NCBI GenBank assembly: GCA_950295325.1
Contig: OX485806.1
Coordinates: 17,858,001 to 17,918,000, forward strand
Origin: Polytrichum commune
Taxonomy: Eukaryota > Streptophyta > Polytrichopsida > Polytrichales > Polytrichaceae
Direction of reading: 5' to 3'
Length of the DNA stretch: 60,000 nucleotides
The notes beneath the pieces are model-generated. The model saw only the letters and a list, made by a program, of their open reading frames with translations, did not search any database and had not been told where the DNA came from. Positions within the stretch are counted from its first letter, which is position 1. Each line of letters starts with the position of its first letter. The position numbers and the translations under genes were made by a program. This document shows positions 26,601 to 39,100 of the stretch, piece by piece.

Positions 26601-27532
26601 ATGTTTTCTTTTTTATGTTGACAACCTTTAGGATGTAGTGTGGTAATACATTTATTCTCATACTAAAACCAAGTAGAATATTTTCTTTTGGCTAACTCTC
26701 AGTCATGAATCTGTAAAGTTTGCTATCATATGGCTTGATGACAGGCAATTCAGGTTATATGGACAGGGCCCACCCTTCATAAATCTCAATATATTAGGGA
26801 ACCCACCAACCATTAAAGGATAGTTTTCTTTTGGCACTCTGTTTGAGTTTTAATTGTATATATTGTTTGGGAACTTGTGTTTGAAGTTTGTCAACCCTTG
26901 TAGTAATAAGAAAGTTGCAGAAGATTATTAATGTGGTGATGATGTGACCATGCACCAGGTGGAGAAGACATCTCAGTTGTAGATTCCAATACACTTTCCA
27001 AGACTGGTAATGATGCAACTTCAACCACAATTTTAGCTAGGCCTGCCGGTGACCTGGCTGGTCCTGGTAATACTCGTGTTGACAATCTAGCTCTGGAGGC
27101 CATGGATGAGCAGAAGCCAAAGGACAAGGAATGGATCAGGTCTCTCCTCTGGGATGAAAGTCGTCGAGTGGTTCGAAATTTTCTGATTGCAGCTACAGCT
27201 AAAGACTGTGGCCTCATGCTCACACTACGTCCAATGCATAATGCCTCCGGCACAGCATTCCCTGTTCCAGCCACTTCTGTGGCAACATGCCCAACAACAG
27301 GGCAGCAGTACATTTGTAAGGTAAGGAATCCACCATCTATTCATCAAGCCACTCTTATTGTCAATGGTTATATTTGCTGGGTGCTGATCAATATTGGTGC
27401 CTGTATTGGGTGCAGATTGCTCTTTTGGATCTCGACATAAAACGCCTTGATAAAATGCCTTTTTATCATTCACTCGATCAAAAAATTGTGGACACTTACA
27501 AGGCAAGTGTGCAACAAGCAAAGCCACACTGA
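23698..27532 (+). CDS. IPK1: inositol-pentakisphosphate 2-kinase
   Basis: IPK1 phosphorylates InsP5 at position 2 to make phytate (InsP6), and so affects phosphate storage and signalling. Inferred exons: 23698-23907, 24642-24869, 25019-25172, 25478-25521, 25690-25800, 26052-26421, 26488-26535, 26959-27320, 27416-27532. All phases join without a break, giving about 547 aa. That is longer than the roughly 450 aa of Arabidopsis because of an N-terminal extension and a low-complexity insert near residues 390-430. Visible family motifs are YRGEGAANIVLAY (51-63, nucleotide-binding loop), LLGREHVDAG, VEIKPKWGCLPT (209-220, across the exon 4/5 junction), FETPQNN, KLDAYDIEGAI, IAATAKDCGLML and LLDLDIKRLDKM near the end. 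A second Met at 23812 (MELHEEDAEGW) aligns better with the usual start, so the first 38 residues may be untranslated. The exon 1 donor (GTCCGT) and the exon 7 donor (GTAGCA) are the least certain. Exon 7 could instead stop at 26528, but only the longer form keeps frame with exon 8. Confidence 0.93.
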
Positions 27533-28084
27533 CCACCTCATCAGGGCCAGGAGCAGTTATCTTTGTTCGAACCAATCACATCTGCACTTTAGGGTCTGTA
27601 CAGATTCTTTCCTCTTTGTAATGTGTCTGGTTAGCTCTGTTCACATGTCTCACTCATCTCTACCAACCATTTGGCAGTTTTGATGTTTGACTCTGTGTTT
27701 TCATGTTTCTGCAAACATCACCTTTGTATGAGAAGAAATGGCCTCCAAGGTAATGTTGACTTTACATCTCTGATTAGGTGTTGTAAGGTTGTGTTCAAGA
27801 AGAGAGTAGAATCACCAGGCACTTTCTTCCGATGTTGCAATCCTCGTTATTTCAACAGTAATTATCAAATTTCACCCTTCCATTTTGTCGTTGCACTAGT
27901 TGATTTTTCATTACACATATAAATGTAGTTCTCATACATTTTCTCCATGTAAAAGTCTTTCATCCTCTAAAGATTTAGCATCCAACTATTCTTTCTTTTG
28001 TCTTCCATGAAGTAATTGGTGGTCCAATGTGCCTAGCAAGGTCAAGCTCAAGGGAAGGGAATGTCACTGTCTTAGGTGGGAGCT

Positions 28085-28316
28085 GACATCACCTAGTTTA
28101 CAGACAGAAGAATGATTGTCCCGAGGGAGACGGGTGTCCAGTAGATGTGATCCAAGTGTCAAATTGTCGATCCTTTTGGTTTTGATCCTTGGACTTGCCA
28201 TTGTGATGCTAACTTACATCTCAATAATATATGCTGTTTTGCATGGGCTGATCATGCCAGCACCTTTGGAGGACAATGGTGTATCAAGTGTGCTAGGTAC
28301 TTATCTGCTATTTATT
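28085..28316 (+). pseudogene. possible exon fragment with one membrane segment
   Basis: About 550 bases downstream of the IPK1 stop, a frame read from 28116 contains a strongly hydrophobic segment (LSILLVLILGLAIVMLTYIS) followed by YAVLHGLIMPAPL. It ends at a good donor (GTGCTAG|GTACTT). There is no ATG in this frame: a TGA lies directly upstream, and the nearby ATG at 28112 is in another frame. It could be the first exon of a signal-anchored membrane protein broken by an indel. I do not recognise the family and saw no downstream exon. Confidence 0.25.
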
Positions 28317-28640
28317 TATTTATTTGTGAATATTTAGTGAGGACATGAACACCTACTCACATCTGGAGTTTATAACACATAACAATTGTAAATCTAGGAA
28401 TTTTGTCTTGGAATTCATCTAATCTGTTCTGCATCTACAGTACAGGGGTCGATATAAACATGTCCTTATGTACTTTTAAATTCAACTTGTGAAACGCAAT
28501 CAGTAAGATTCATCATCTTACTATATAATGTACTTCAAAACATTTACAAGAGACACACTATTGCTATGTAGAGATCTGTCAGCTTAAGAAAACCAATTTG
28601 TACGGAGCAGATGAGCACTTTGTAATGTGGACCAGCACTA

Positions 28641-29581
28641 CCGTAGTTTAATAGCAGGTTCGGCACAAAATAATTCTAAAAATAGATGCCCAAAATTTTG
28701 GAATATTATTGGCATTTTTTGCCGAATATAAAATTAATTGTTTTTCAAAATTGCCTAAAAGTAAGAAATTTTTACTTCTCACTAGAGTTTTACTTACAAT
28801 GGAAGCATATGTGAATTTTAGAGAGAAGGTGCTCCTTTTGTAATCAAGCTCACGTACATTAGTCCACAAAGAATATGGGTTAAGAAGTAGCAAGACTCTA
28901 GGCGAGGCTTTTCAAATGTGTTGTACACAAATTTTTGGAGTCCAATTGAGCATAGAAGATGAAGTTTTTATAGAATTTTGTCCAACTAACAAAAGTTGAG
29001 AAATCAATCCTTCTTCCACCTCCAACAAGTTTTGTGTCAAAATAAGTCTTTATGCAAAAGATATGGACAAAACATTGCAGCCGTATAAAGATCAAAAAAT
29101 TAAAATGCGTTCATAACAGTTTTTTGGAGCTCATTTGTGCATAGAAGATCAACTTTTTTGGAATTTTGTTGGTCTAAGAAAAGTTTACAAATCAAGTAAT
29201 ATTTCACCTCCAACAAATTTTATGTCATTTGAAGACTCTATGCAAAAGTTATGTGTGTTATAAAAATGACGTCTAACTAGGTGCTTCACCTCAAAGTTTA
29301 CATATCCCATATGCATTGTTGAACACAACTCCACTCTACTTGCATAAAGCACAGAGCATTCTCAACTCTTCACTCACATCTTACTTGTCATTCAATGCAA
29401 GAGAGATGTACAAGATATAAGTTGAAATAGAAAATTAAAAATGAATGTAAGCCGAATTTTTAAAAATTAAAAGAGAAAATTGCCGAAAATATGAATATAC
29501 TATTTTTAGGTGCCGAACCTATTTTTTGAACTTTAATTAAATATTAGGCAGCAAGTTGCCTAACCTGCTAGTAAACTACGG
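28641..29581. mobile_element. Tc1/mariner-like non-autonomous element, TA duplication
   Basis: The left end CCGTAGTTTAATAGCAGG and the reverse complement of the right end CCGTAGTTTACTAGCAGG are inverted repeats, each flanked outside by TA (28639-28640 and 29582-29583). A TA target duplication is the hallmark of Tc1/mariner elements. The subterminal sequence is also inverted (AGGTTCGGCAC near 28657 and GTGCCGAACCT near 29511). The 941-bp interior has no transposase. It holds two copies, about 190 bases apart, of a block with CATAGAAGAT(G/C)AA, ACCTCCAACAA(G/A)TTTT and TATGCAAAAG (near 28930 and 29120). Confidence 0.7.
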
Positions 29582-30339
29582 TAGTAGAGAGCAAGGTCCC
29601 AAAGAGCATGGGTCCACAATACATGCTTGTAAAACTGGAGCTCATGTATGTTCAATTAGGCTTAATACTCTTAATGAAATTCAATCACACTTAATTAGTT
29701 TGAATGTGTATGAATACTTGTGTATATAGAAGGGACTAAAAAAACTAGTATAAAGTAAATAAGCTTTAAATAGAACATTGATTTAAGTTTCATTTTAGAA
29801 CGACAAAAACCCTTTCAAATGATAGGTTGCGTAAATCATAAGGTCCTCGATGCTGATGGGGATTGTATAATATTTTTGACTTCCAAGTTAATTACATGCT
29901 TTATTGATGGTTTCACTTCAGGAATGAAATCCTAGTCAATTGCTTATTTACTAGGGAGAAGTGAACATATGTATGGGTTTCCGACCCCAACCATCCACGA
30001 GCAACCTAGATTCGGCATTTTGACTTAATCAACAAGTTGTTTAAGTAGTTGTTTGGGAGCATGTTTCCTACTAGTGAAATCAGGGGGGTGGGGGATTGGG
30101 TAGCATAGAGGAACAAGGAAATGGTAGAATCGTGAGGCTCTGTCCTTTCTTACGAAAGACTACAACTGTAATTGTCCAGTTTGCTCATTCCAATCCATGG
30201 TTATTTTCTATATCTATAACCAAAACTTTCTTGAATTTTGTGCACCATTTTCTCAAATGCAGGTCAACAATTGAAGCTACCAAAATAACTATACTTAACT
30301 AGGAGTTTTTCAATACATTTTAGGAGAAACTATAATTAA

Positions 30340-30362
30340 CTATATATATATATATATATATA
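30340..30362. repeat. (TA)n microsatellite
   Basis: About eleven TA units between AACTATAGTTAAC-like flanks. The same flanking words recur near 40.1 and 40.4 kb, so the microsatellite probably sits within a dispersed repeat. Confidence 0.85.
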
Positions 30363-30529
30363 ACACTATAGTTAACATCTAAGTGTGAACGCAAAGTGGT
30401 TAGGAAATTTGCTCTTGAAACAGAAAAGTCGATGCATAGTCTCTGTCCTATAGACAGAGCCAATAAAGGTATTGAACACACGTACAAAGTGTGGAAATTT
30501 AACAAGAAGAGTACATACAACTTGATGAC

Positions 30530-30775
30530 GGCCGGGGATTCGTGGCACTCACTAAAAATCATTTGTGCGGATGAAAAAAACATAGGAATCATCTAAATGG
30601 CTATTTTTGGGCAATTTGATTCCGGAAATAGAATCAAAGGCCCCGAATTAGTCTAGTGACATCACATTCGAATGAATCGGCCCTCAACCCATAGGGGGGC
30701 TTTTTTTATTGGAGCCACTTCATCCACGATATCTTGGATGGATGATTTTTAGTGAGTGCCACGAATCCCCAGCCC
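30530..30775. mobile_element. hAT-type MITE with 8-bp target duplication
   Basis: Identical 8-bp flanks TTGATGAC lie at 30522-30529 and 30776-30783. Inside them the left end GGCCGGGGATTCGTGGCAC and the reverse complement of the right end GGGCTGGGGATTCGTGGCAC are inverted. Pairing extends through CTCACTAAAAATCAT, giving termini of about 33 bases with one or two differences. An 8-bp duplication with short inverted ends is typical of hAT elements. The element is 246 bp and has no coding capacity. The nearly intact ends and perfect duplication make it one of the youngest insertions here. Confidence 0.8.
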
Positions 30776-31379
30776 TTGATGACTAAGGAATACGTATTAG
30801 CTTGTGCACCCAATAGTGGGTGTCAAAATAGAATACATTGGCACTGTAGCATTGGAGACCCACAACTTAGTGGATGACATCTATGAGCCGAGGCTGCCTC
30901 ATGTGCTAGCACACATTGGTTGGACCATGTATCCTTGAAGATGTGGTTGTGTAGTGGTTCGTGTCCATTGACAACCATAACTATTGTTTTTCCGCCATAT
31001 TTACATTGCATTTACACAGAACCACCGCAATACTTGAAGAGTGGTTTTGTCTTTATCTGTCGTCTTTCTCATTGATGCAATATGTGGAGTGAAGGCAAGC
31101 ACTATTGTGGATTCTTGTGGGAAGATTGTCTAAGAATAATTACCTCCCACGCAATAAATGTGTATTATTGTAGTACAAACCATCAACCATTGTGTCGGTG
31201 GTTGTGTGTAAAAGCACCTTCAAGCTAAACGATTATTCCACTCTCATGGGCAATATCACTAGAATGAGCTAAGATGTGGTAGCAAAATTCAACCTTTTAT
31301 CATAGTTGTCTTTCCTTGTGAATTGCCATAGATAGAACTAAAGGAAAACGCATAGGAAGTGGTGACGAGTCGGATTGCA

Positions 31380-31395
31380 CCCCCCCCCCCCCCCC
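31380..31395. repeat. poly(C) tract, 16 bases
   Basis: Sixteen C in a row. Homopolymers like this are uncommon in plant genomes and prone to sequencing error, so the length is uncertain. Confidence 0.85.
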
Positions 31396-32425
31396 AAAGA
31401 AAAAAATGATCTTGCACCAAATCCAAGGGGGAGTCGATGCAACAATCATTAACTTTGACATGATTGGCAGAATGCTCGTTTTAGAGTTGTGGTCAACTTA
31501 CTCCAGTTACTTTATCACATTTGACTTGACACCCTATTAAGGGAAAACTTTCCATGTGTCGAGTGTTCTAGCAATAGAAAAACAATAATTGATGACATTT
31601 GGCACAATTTTGAGTGAGATCTATCTCCAAACATTTTGTTTGGCAAGCACTTCCATGTTGAGAAGGGGGGGGGGCAACATATGAGAGTATAGATCCACCT
31701 TGGTATTAAATATGCAAATCGGCCTTCGTTCCATTCTTATTATTCCTAAATGTTGCTTGAGATGGATTAATTGAACTTTGCACCTTTAGATTTTTAGACA
31801 AGTTTCTATCATTCAAAGATTTACCAACACATGGAAGCGTGTCTAAAGTGAACCTTCTCCAATACATGGTTCCTGACACATGCAAAAATAAACTATACAA
31901 TCACATTGTCATCAAGATGTGATAACTACAACTGATTGTGATGTTTATCCAAAAACAACCCCAGGTTTACCTTGCCCACAATGAACATGGTTTGAACATG
32001 AAAGCACATGTATATATTAAGATGTTTTGAATACCTCTTTCAATCACAAACAAGACACACCAAAACCAAGGTAACCCAATGACAATGATTTATGTGTCCA
32101 TATCCTCAACCCATAATTCATTAAGGAGGGCCTTTTGTTTTTGGTCCAAGTGATGAATTTTGGAAGGTTGGATGGGGATCCAAAAAAATCATCGTCACTC
32201 AATTTTTGTGTTGAAGTAGATTGCATATGTAACCACTTTGTGAGAACAAGTTGGTTTCAAAATCTCATAAGGACTTTTTTATTAATTGTCGCAAATGTGC
32301 TCAATAATGTGTGGACTAGTGAACAGTATTCACTAGTGAATGTGACTAAACTTGGAGAAAAGAGGTTCCCGTTCTCAAATGTCACTTTACACCTTATTGG
32401 ATCTACGGTTCACCCAGTCATTGAA

Positions 32426-32440
32426 GGGGGGGGGGGGGGG
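32426..32440. repeat. poly(G) tract, 15 bases
   Basis: Fifteen G in a row within AT-rich spacer. It is one of several G/C homopolymers in this intergenic block (also near 31660, 50465 and 50980). Confidence 0.85.
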
Positions 32441-33152
32441 AGGGTATCCGTGTGAACTGGATATATTTTCAATCAACCCTGTGAGAAAGTTGGGGGCTTG
32501 CCCCTTGAGGGAGATAGGTGTTGGCCAACTTGTCCTTGCCCATTCAAGGTGTTCACAAATGAAAGGAGGTAGTAGTTTTGGGGGGTCTTTAACTCTTGTA
32601 ATGCATGTTTGGGATTGCATACAAACTTAGACCAACTCAAAAATGAAGCAACACCATAATTCACACCGATGGCAACATCATAGTCATCTTTGTTTTTTCC
32701 TTGCATACCATATAAAACAATAAGTTCCCACAAACTCTTTAACTTGGTGTTGAATCTCATTCGACCTCATAATGTGGACAACATATGGAAATATTATGTG
32801 GAATATTGTTAGTCCCACATAACGTTGTTATGAATCTAAATTATGTTATGCTAACATTCCTTCATGTATCATGTATAAACATTATTATCAAACTCTCATC
32901 TATACCTACATTTGTTCAACCCAAAACTACTTGACTTTAGAAAGTGAATTAAGCTTGAACTCCAAATGCTTACATAGAATTCACCAAAGTATTTGAAGAT
33001 ACCAACCGTATTATAGATGTGATCTCTAAATCGATACCATCACAACCTTTAACTTATACCAAATGAACAAATGTGCGTTATTAAGTGGTATGTGAAAAGG
33101 GCTAGAGCCTCAAGGAATCCAAAGAAGAATTGTAGTAGGTGAAGTTACCTTA

Positions 33153-33689
33153 GGGCCGCTTTACACCTAGAGGCCGGGCCAATTCCCCTTGAGGTTGATT
33201 ACATGAAATTTCAGCCTCTTCTGGGGTGGAGGCCGGCCTCAACTACACATTACAATAAGATTATAATGGGGGCCGATTTTCCCATATGTAAAGGCCTTAG
33301 GGCCAAGAAGCTAGGCCGATTCAATAAATTTAGCATAATCCAACGGATCTAGCATAATCTAGCATAAAGCCGTTCATATTTCCACATAATCCAATGGATA
33401 TGTTTCGCTAAAAAGATCACATTTTATTAAAAAATGTTTTTAAAAAAAAAAAATTGACATTGGCCCCGAGGTCAAGAATTGGCCTTCCATTTTGAGTGCA
33501 CCCAAGTCAATGAGCTTGGGTTGTGTTAGACCATGCATTTTTTTATTAAAAAAAATCATACCACCAAATCGGCCCGGCCTCTAGGTGTAAAGGGGTTGAG
33601 GCCGATTTCAGCCTTTTGGCCAATCACAAGTGAGGATTTCAAGCCTCTTACGCAACGAATTGGCCCGGCCTCCAGGTGTAAAGTGGCCC
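33153..33689. mobile_element. PIF/Harbinger-like MITE, TTA duplication
   Basis: The left end GGGCCGCTTTACACCTAGAG and the reverse complement of the right end GGGCCACTTTACACCTGGAG form inverted ends that continue through GCCGGGCCAATT. Each is flanked by TTA (33150-33152 and 33690-33692). A 3-bp TTA/TAA duplication and ends starting GGGCC fit the PIF/Harbinger (Tourist) group. A second right-type end (GGCCCGGCCTCTAGGTGTAA) lies inside at about 33570, so a relative may be nested or partly duplicated here. There is no transposase frame. Confidence 0.75.
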
Positions 33690-33969
33690 TTATTAGTAGT
33701 TAAGCATTCCTCATGAATGACCGTACGGCCAGCTGGCATGTTGCTATTGGTTAGACAGGCAAACACCAGTTCGTGTCAAATTGCTTGACAGGTTGGAGGG
33801 TGGAATGCGTTTGGGAAAAGTCCCGTCAATCTATAAGTTAATCTTCCCGTTTTTTAAGGCACGGACATGTCACTTTGGGGAACAGGAAGTGGCTTGTTGT
33901 TGAGTGCTGCTGCCTCTCTCTTTTTAAATACCTAAGAAAATGCCTTCACTACAAACACAAATGCACGGG

Positions 33970-34400
33970 TAAAGGTTCCACAACACCTACCGAGAGGAGG
34001 ATGAAAACGATGCTTATCATGTGGAGCTATGCTTATTAGCCAATGTGAATTCCTAAATTGAAGTCAAAGGGCTCAAAGCGGTCTAGTGGACATTGATTTG
34101 AGATGAATGAACGACAAGTTTTTGGGGAGGCACGTTTCGATCCTTCCTTGGTAGGTGTTGAGAATTGAAATTCCAAATGCACAAGGTGATCATTGTAACA
34201 TTCGAGGTGAATGTTTCATAAGACCTACCAAGGGCGAGGATGAACCTAGGGGATGGAGATAGAGGGTGAAAATGATGACTGCTATTGTGGAACCTATTGT
34301 TACTATTTCAAGCCATGTTTAGCCACTACATCAGGTTCAAAGACCCCAAATTAGCACGTGTTGTGAGCTTAAATTGGGATGAATCATCAACTAGTCTACA
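33970..34400. repeat. imperfect tandem duplication, unit about 240 bp
   Basis: Two copies share an (A/G)GGATGAA(A/C) block after CCTACC, GAAAA(C/T)GATG, a (G/C)(C/A)TAT block, AAATTG/AAATTGGGATGAAT and similar words in the same order. They start near 33976 and 34215. The copies are diverged and have no coding frame. Confidence 0.4.
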
Positions 34401-34871
34401 TCAAAGCCTATAAGGAGGGCATGGTTTTACCAGTACCCATTGATTTGGTGTCATGAAATCGAACTTGGTGTTGACTTCCTATGTTGACACCAGGAGACTA
34501 AAGCCAAGTTTTCCCAAATCGCCTCAACCAATTCATTCCAATTTAACAAATTATATAAAAAAAGGCACCTATTATGATAGTCCTTACCAAGGATGGCATC
34601 TTCGCAAAGATGCATGATTACATAAGATATTAACATAAATGTGCACGTTGATGTGGTTGGACAAAGGTGATTGCTCAAACAGATTTAGCCACCTTGGCCT
34701 TTAGGGATTAACCGGAAAAACCACCCATCTTGCCAGGCTAGGAGCTTCGTCTTCCATTGTAGAGCTTCAACATTTCAGAGTTGTGGATTTCTTGTGTATT
34801 ACTATGCGAGGTTTAAGAACTATACTAAACAACCTTGTTAATTTGTGTGAAAGATGAGCATGGAAATAATT

Positions 34872-35154
34872 AGTGCGGGCTGCGCTAATTTTCTAGTCAA
34901 GGTGGAATGAACATGGATCCAAAGACCCTGGGTCCACCCCCAAGTCTTCATGAAAAATTATGACCAATGCATTGAATACTAACTATAAGACAAAACTAGC
35001 ACAAAACAAAAATAACCATCCGAATTACTGTTTTAGAAAGAAAAAAAAAACTAATGTGACTCACGCTATTTCTCTACTAAAAATTTAGTGTGGGTTGAAA
35101 ATTAGTGTGGACTCCATAAATCACTGCGACCCACGATGATAGGACTATTTGGTG
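34872..35154. mobile_element. decayed CACTA-ended MITE
   Basis: The right end, read in reverse complement, is CACCAAATAGTCCTATCATC followed by GTGGGTC, matching the ends of the elements at 1001, 39568 and 40679. The left half has the family's repeated ATTAGTGYGGGC words, but its terminus is eroded, so the left limit is approximate. Confidence 0.4.
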
Positions 35155-35446
35155 GTCCTATATACATGTATGTTCTTTGTGATCCTTAGCCGGGCCATGA
35201 CCATGGGACATTACGCAACATTGAATAAAATCATTCATATTCCTTTTTTTACATTTGGGTCCAAAGATGTCAAAGGAGCATAATACCTACATGCCAACTC
35301 ATAAATAGGTTCCAATATTCTCATCTTTTGTTCTTATCGGGTTCGGAAAACATGTGGATAGGACCTTTGTGGCCTTGCCATACAAGTAGGTAACATCATG
35401 AACGTTGTATTTTTAGCCAACATCTCAGCAAAGACCATCAACCTAA

Positions 35447-35950
35447 GGGCCACTCCACACACGAGACTTAGAGCCTGTGACCATTGCACTTCAAGCACTC
35501 TCATTGGTGGAAAAGGCGGAGCCGGTCCAAGTTCGCTACTTCACACTACGCTCGAGGACCAATGGAGTTTGTGAATGCCAAGATGGATGTCAAGTCTACA
35601 TGGATTCCCACATGGCATCAAATGGATCATGTTTCATGGTCACTTGGACTATTTTAAAAATACCACCTCTTGGAAGTAGGCCTAACACAGAATGGGGAGA
35701 CCATGGCACTCTGAACGCTCACAACCGTTGATTTGATTTGATTTAATCATGGTTGAGGACCCGCGTGAATAGAAATCCATTGAAATAGCCTTTGGTTGAG
35801 GACCCGGTCACATACGACTTCACACTACACTTGAGGGTCCGTGACCACCCTACATGATTTTGGAGGTGTGTTAGGACAACCTTTGCACACTTTCTTTTGG
35901 GCTCTCACGATTTCATGGTCATGGCTCTTAGCTCGTGTGTGAAGTGGCCC
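35447..35950. mobile_element. Harbinger-like MITE related to the one at 33153
   Basis: The left end GGGCCACTCCACACACGAG and the reverse complement of the right end GGGCCACTTCACACACGAG are inverted repeats. The flanking triplets are TAA on the left and TGA on the right, one mismatch from a perfect 3-bp duplication. The terminal words GGGCCNCTTNACAC are shared with the 33153-33689 element. The interior keeps a frame of about 85 codons with no recognisable domain, which I treat as non-coding. Confidence 0.65.
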
Positions 35951-36104
35951 TGAGTATCATTAATGGAGGGGTATGTACTCATTTGCCAATGCTTAAATGC
36001 ATGCACGAAACTTCCAATCTTTTGGGCACCACCATTTCACACACATTCTTGCTCACAAGAATTTAGGGATATCTCCTCCTCCCCCACCCAACCAAAACCA
36101 AAAC

Positions 36105-36105
<1 letters not shown>

Positions 36106-36136
<31 letters not shown>
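36106..36136 (+). repeat. poly(A) run, 31 bases
   Basis: Thirty-one A follow AACCAAAACCAAAACC. A long A run on one strand can be the tail of a retroposed copy, but no recognisable transcript body or target duplication was seen upstream. Confidence 0.8.
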
Positions 36137-36138
<2 letters not shown>

Positions 36139-39100
36139 CACAAAAACAAACGTTCCTCATTAACTAAGAGTTGTTCAATGGGTTCTGCGACAAGACTGAG
36201 GTGTCGGAATATGTATATTGGGATTAGAATATTCTATCGGTCTCATGCTCCAATCACACCACACTTTATGTATGGCTCTAGCCGTGAAATTGTTGGGGAT
36301 TATGTTGAGAAATAGATGTTGGCCCACCACTTTCCACACAATTACAGTCAAAGATGCTGACATGATGGATGGTGCCAGGAGTGGTTGGTGTGATCATTCC
36401 CTCAAACTAAAATTTCGCCTCGGTCCATCCTCAGCATCAGTACGACGGGAAGCAATTAGAAATTCCAGTTGAAGAATGTTACGAACCACACACACTCTAT
36501 ACCAAAGATGGTTGTTTTGGATCACGTGTTTGTCTTGATTATGAAACTATTGTCCCATAACATCACTAAGCAATCACTACTCGTTTTTTCTTTGGTGTTA
36601 ATTTCCGAATCCAATAGACTTTTTCTCCAAACACCGTAACATTATAGTGGTCAACCAATAATCATCGAAAATATTTTCTTGAACTCCAAAGATTCTTTGT
36701 GCGAACACTCCGTGTTGAAATACAACCCCGGATTTCTTGGTGATTGGGAATATTCCACAAACTTGTATCTATTTAAACAAAAGATTCCCTTTGAAAAAGG
36801 AACATACCAACCCCGGTGAGCAGTGTTATGCCGTGGCTTATGAGGGCTCACCGAATTTTGATTGGATGTTATGTATTTTGCAAGCAACTCATTATAACAT
36901 TTTAGCGGAAAAAAATTGGAGGTTGATCTAATACACCAATTTCTCACTCTTTAGGGCTAATAATCTTGTGTTTTAATAAACATAGCCAAAAGAACATAGA
37001 AACACACACACACACTTCATGGCTATTAGTAAGTCGTTATCGAGGACCTTTCGTCGACGTTGTACTTGGAACTATAGAGCTCCCTTTGTATGGGATATTG
37101 TAGAACTTGACAAGTTGTTTAATCACGAGAAAGTCGTTCGAAGTGATACTCCCTTTCTCAATCAACTTCAAAAGGGACCTTGTGGGGATATATACGACCT
37201 CGTGGCTTGACTTCCCTCAAAATTTGCACCAAATCTTCATGAAAACTCTTTGACTCTCCAAATCCCACGCGGGAGGCTAGAATCCATGACACTTTGCATG
37301 TGTTGATTGACGATCCGAGTTTTGGCTAAGTTTTTAGAAGTAAGTTATGGGTAAAGTTTAGGAGTTCGTCAAAATTTGATTGTGGACACCCACTAAGCAT
37401 CCAATCGAGCTTCCACTAAGTCACGGTGTCGAAAATAAACACATGGCCACCACCAACAAGCCTTTGGATGGAATGGGTCTTGAACTAATTCACGTACCCA
37501 CTACACCAAACATTTAATTTTAGTGTGGTGTTGAAATTGGTGTGTCATATCAACTCGAGCGGTCTTGTGACTTGTTGTTTAGTACTAGAATGCTCCTTAT
37601 TTAATCGTCACCCGGTGATTGCAAGATAATAAATAGTGTGCATCAACGATGAATAGTGTGGGCCACACTAAAATAGATGTTTAGTGTACTCGTTTGAGCT
37701 CTTTGTGGTGTACGTGGGCAAGAGGGGGAGGAACTTGTTTGAATGACACGTGGGTGAAGTTGGTGAGCCCATTTGGAGGAGCTAAGCGCAATTGAACCGC
37801 TATAAAACTTAATATGCTATTTATGTTTCCACCACTCAATCAAGTCCTTGTGGTGAAGGTAGGTAAGGGGAGAAGCTCTATGAATGACATGTGGCCGAAT
37901 TTGGTGAGCCTATTTGAAGGAGCCAAGGGGAATAGGACCACTAAAGAACTTTGTACAACTTAGTCATTATATCATGACATCATTCAAATGACTTAACACA
38001 TACTTACTTCATGTTTTGGCTCCACAATTTAAACCTTGCCGATGCATAAATTCCACGTGATATTTTTTATCACGTCTCTCTTTATCATGCGCAAATGGAT
38101 GACGGAAAGTATTGAATATGTTCAAATACAAATAAATCTCCTCCACAATCATAAAATTTAGGACTCGTTTTTCAAATCTTCTTTTAATTTACTTAGAGCG
38201 TCATGCACACATGTATACTCTTTGTATTTCATGTCCCGGTGGCATTCGTGGCTCTTTGGACAACACTCTTTTGGAAGATGACTTCACAAAAGCGCAAACT
38301 CAAATTCATGAAGGTCTCAACAATATTTTATTGTTATTATAATTTGAAGTGGTCCGCTCTAATTTTCATTGTGAAAATTAGTGTGGGTTTTTTCGTCTGC
38401 ATATTTGGATGAAATTTCAAGGCAAGCCAAATTACTACAAAATTTCTATAGTAAAGTAAGGCAAGTACTGTAAAATAAACACGGGCCACACTAAATTTCA
38501 ACCCACGTGAATTTTCCACCCACAATAATCAAAACAAAATAGTGTAGTTCATGAACATTCCAACCGATGTTACCATAGCGTTCTACCAATTTCACGAACC
38601 TTGTAAATTGGTTCATGATTCTTCTAGACCAACTTGACATGTGGTGGACCTCATTTTCATGATAGTGGACCTTCACGTCTAGTGACTTCATGATTCCTCC
38701 AAACGAATCTCATAAATCTTTTCGCACTCTGTGGTTCTTGTATTCTCAACTTTCTCACCTCCTTGTTTCGCATTCTTTGCCTTCTTGTTATTCATCCCTC
38801 TTTGTTATGCGTTAACCTAAAAACCTCTAGCTTTGACGTCGATTTTTCTTCGGTCTTTCGTTATAATACCTCAAAGCCGGGAGCAAGCAATTCATGAAAA
38901 TGATTTTGTGAAGTTATGAATATGGGTACCAAATCATGAAAATTGTTCACAACATGTAATGAAGTTGGTTGAAAAACCAAGTTAAATCACTTTTCTTTGT
39001 AGTGACCTTGGTTCATGATTCATGAAAGTGGTAGAATGTATTGCTAAATGGGGTTATAAAAACACATGAAATCGAGTTTACAATTTTATGAATTCATCTT

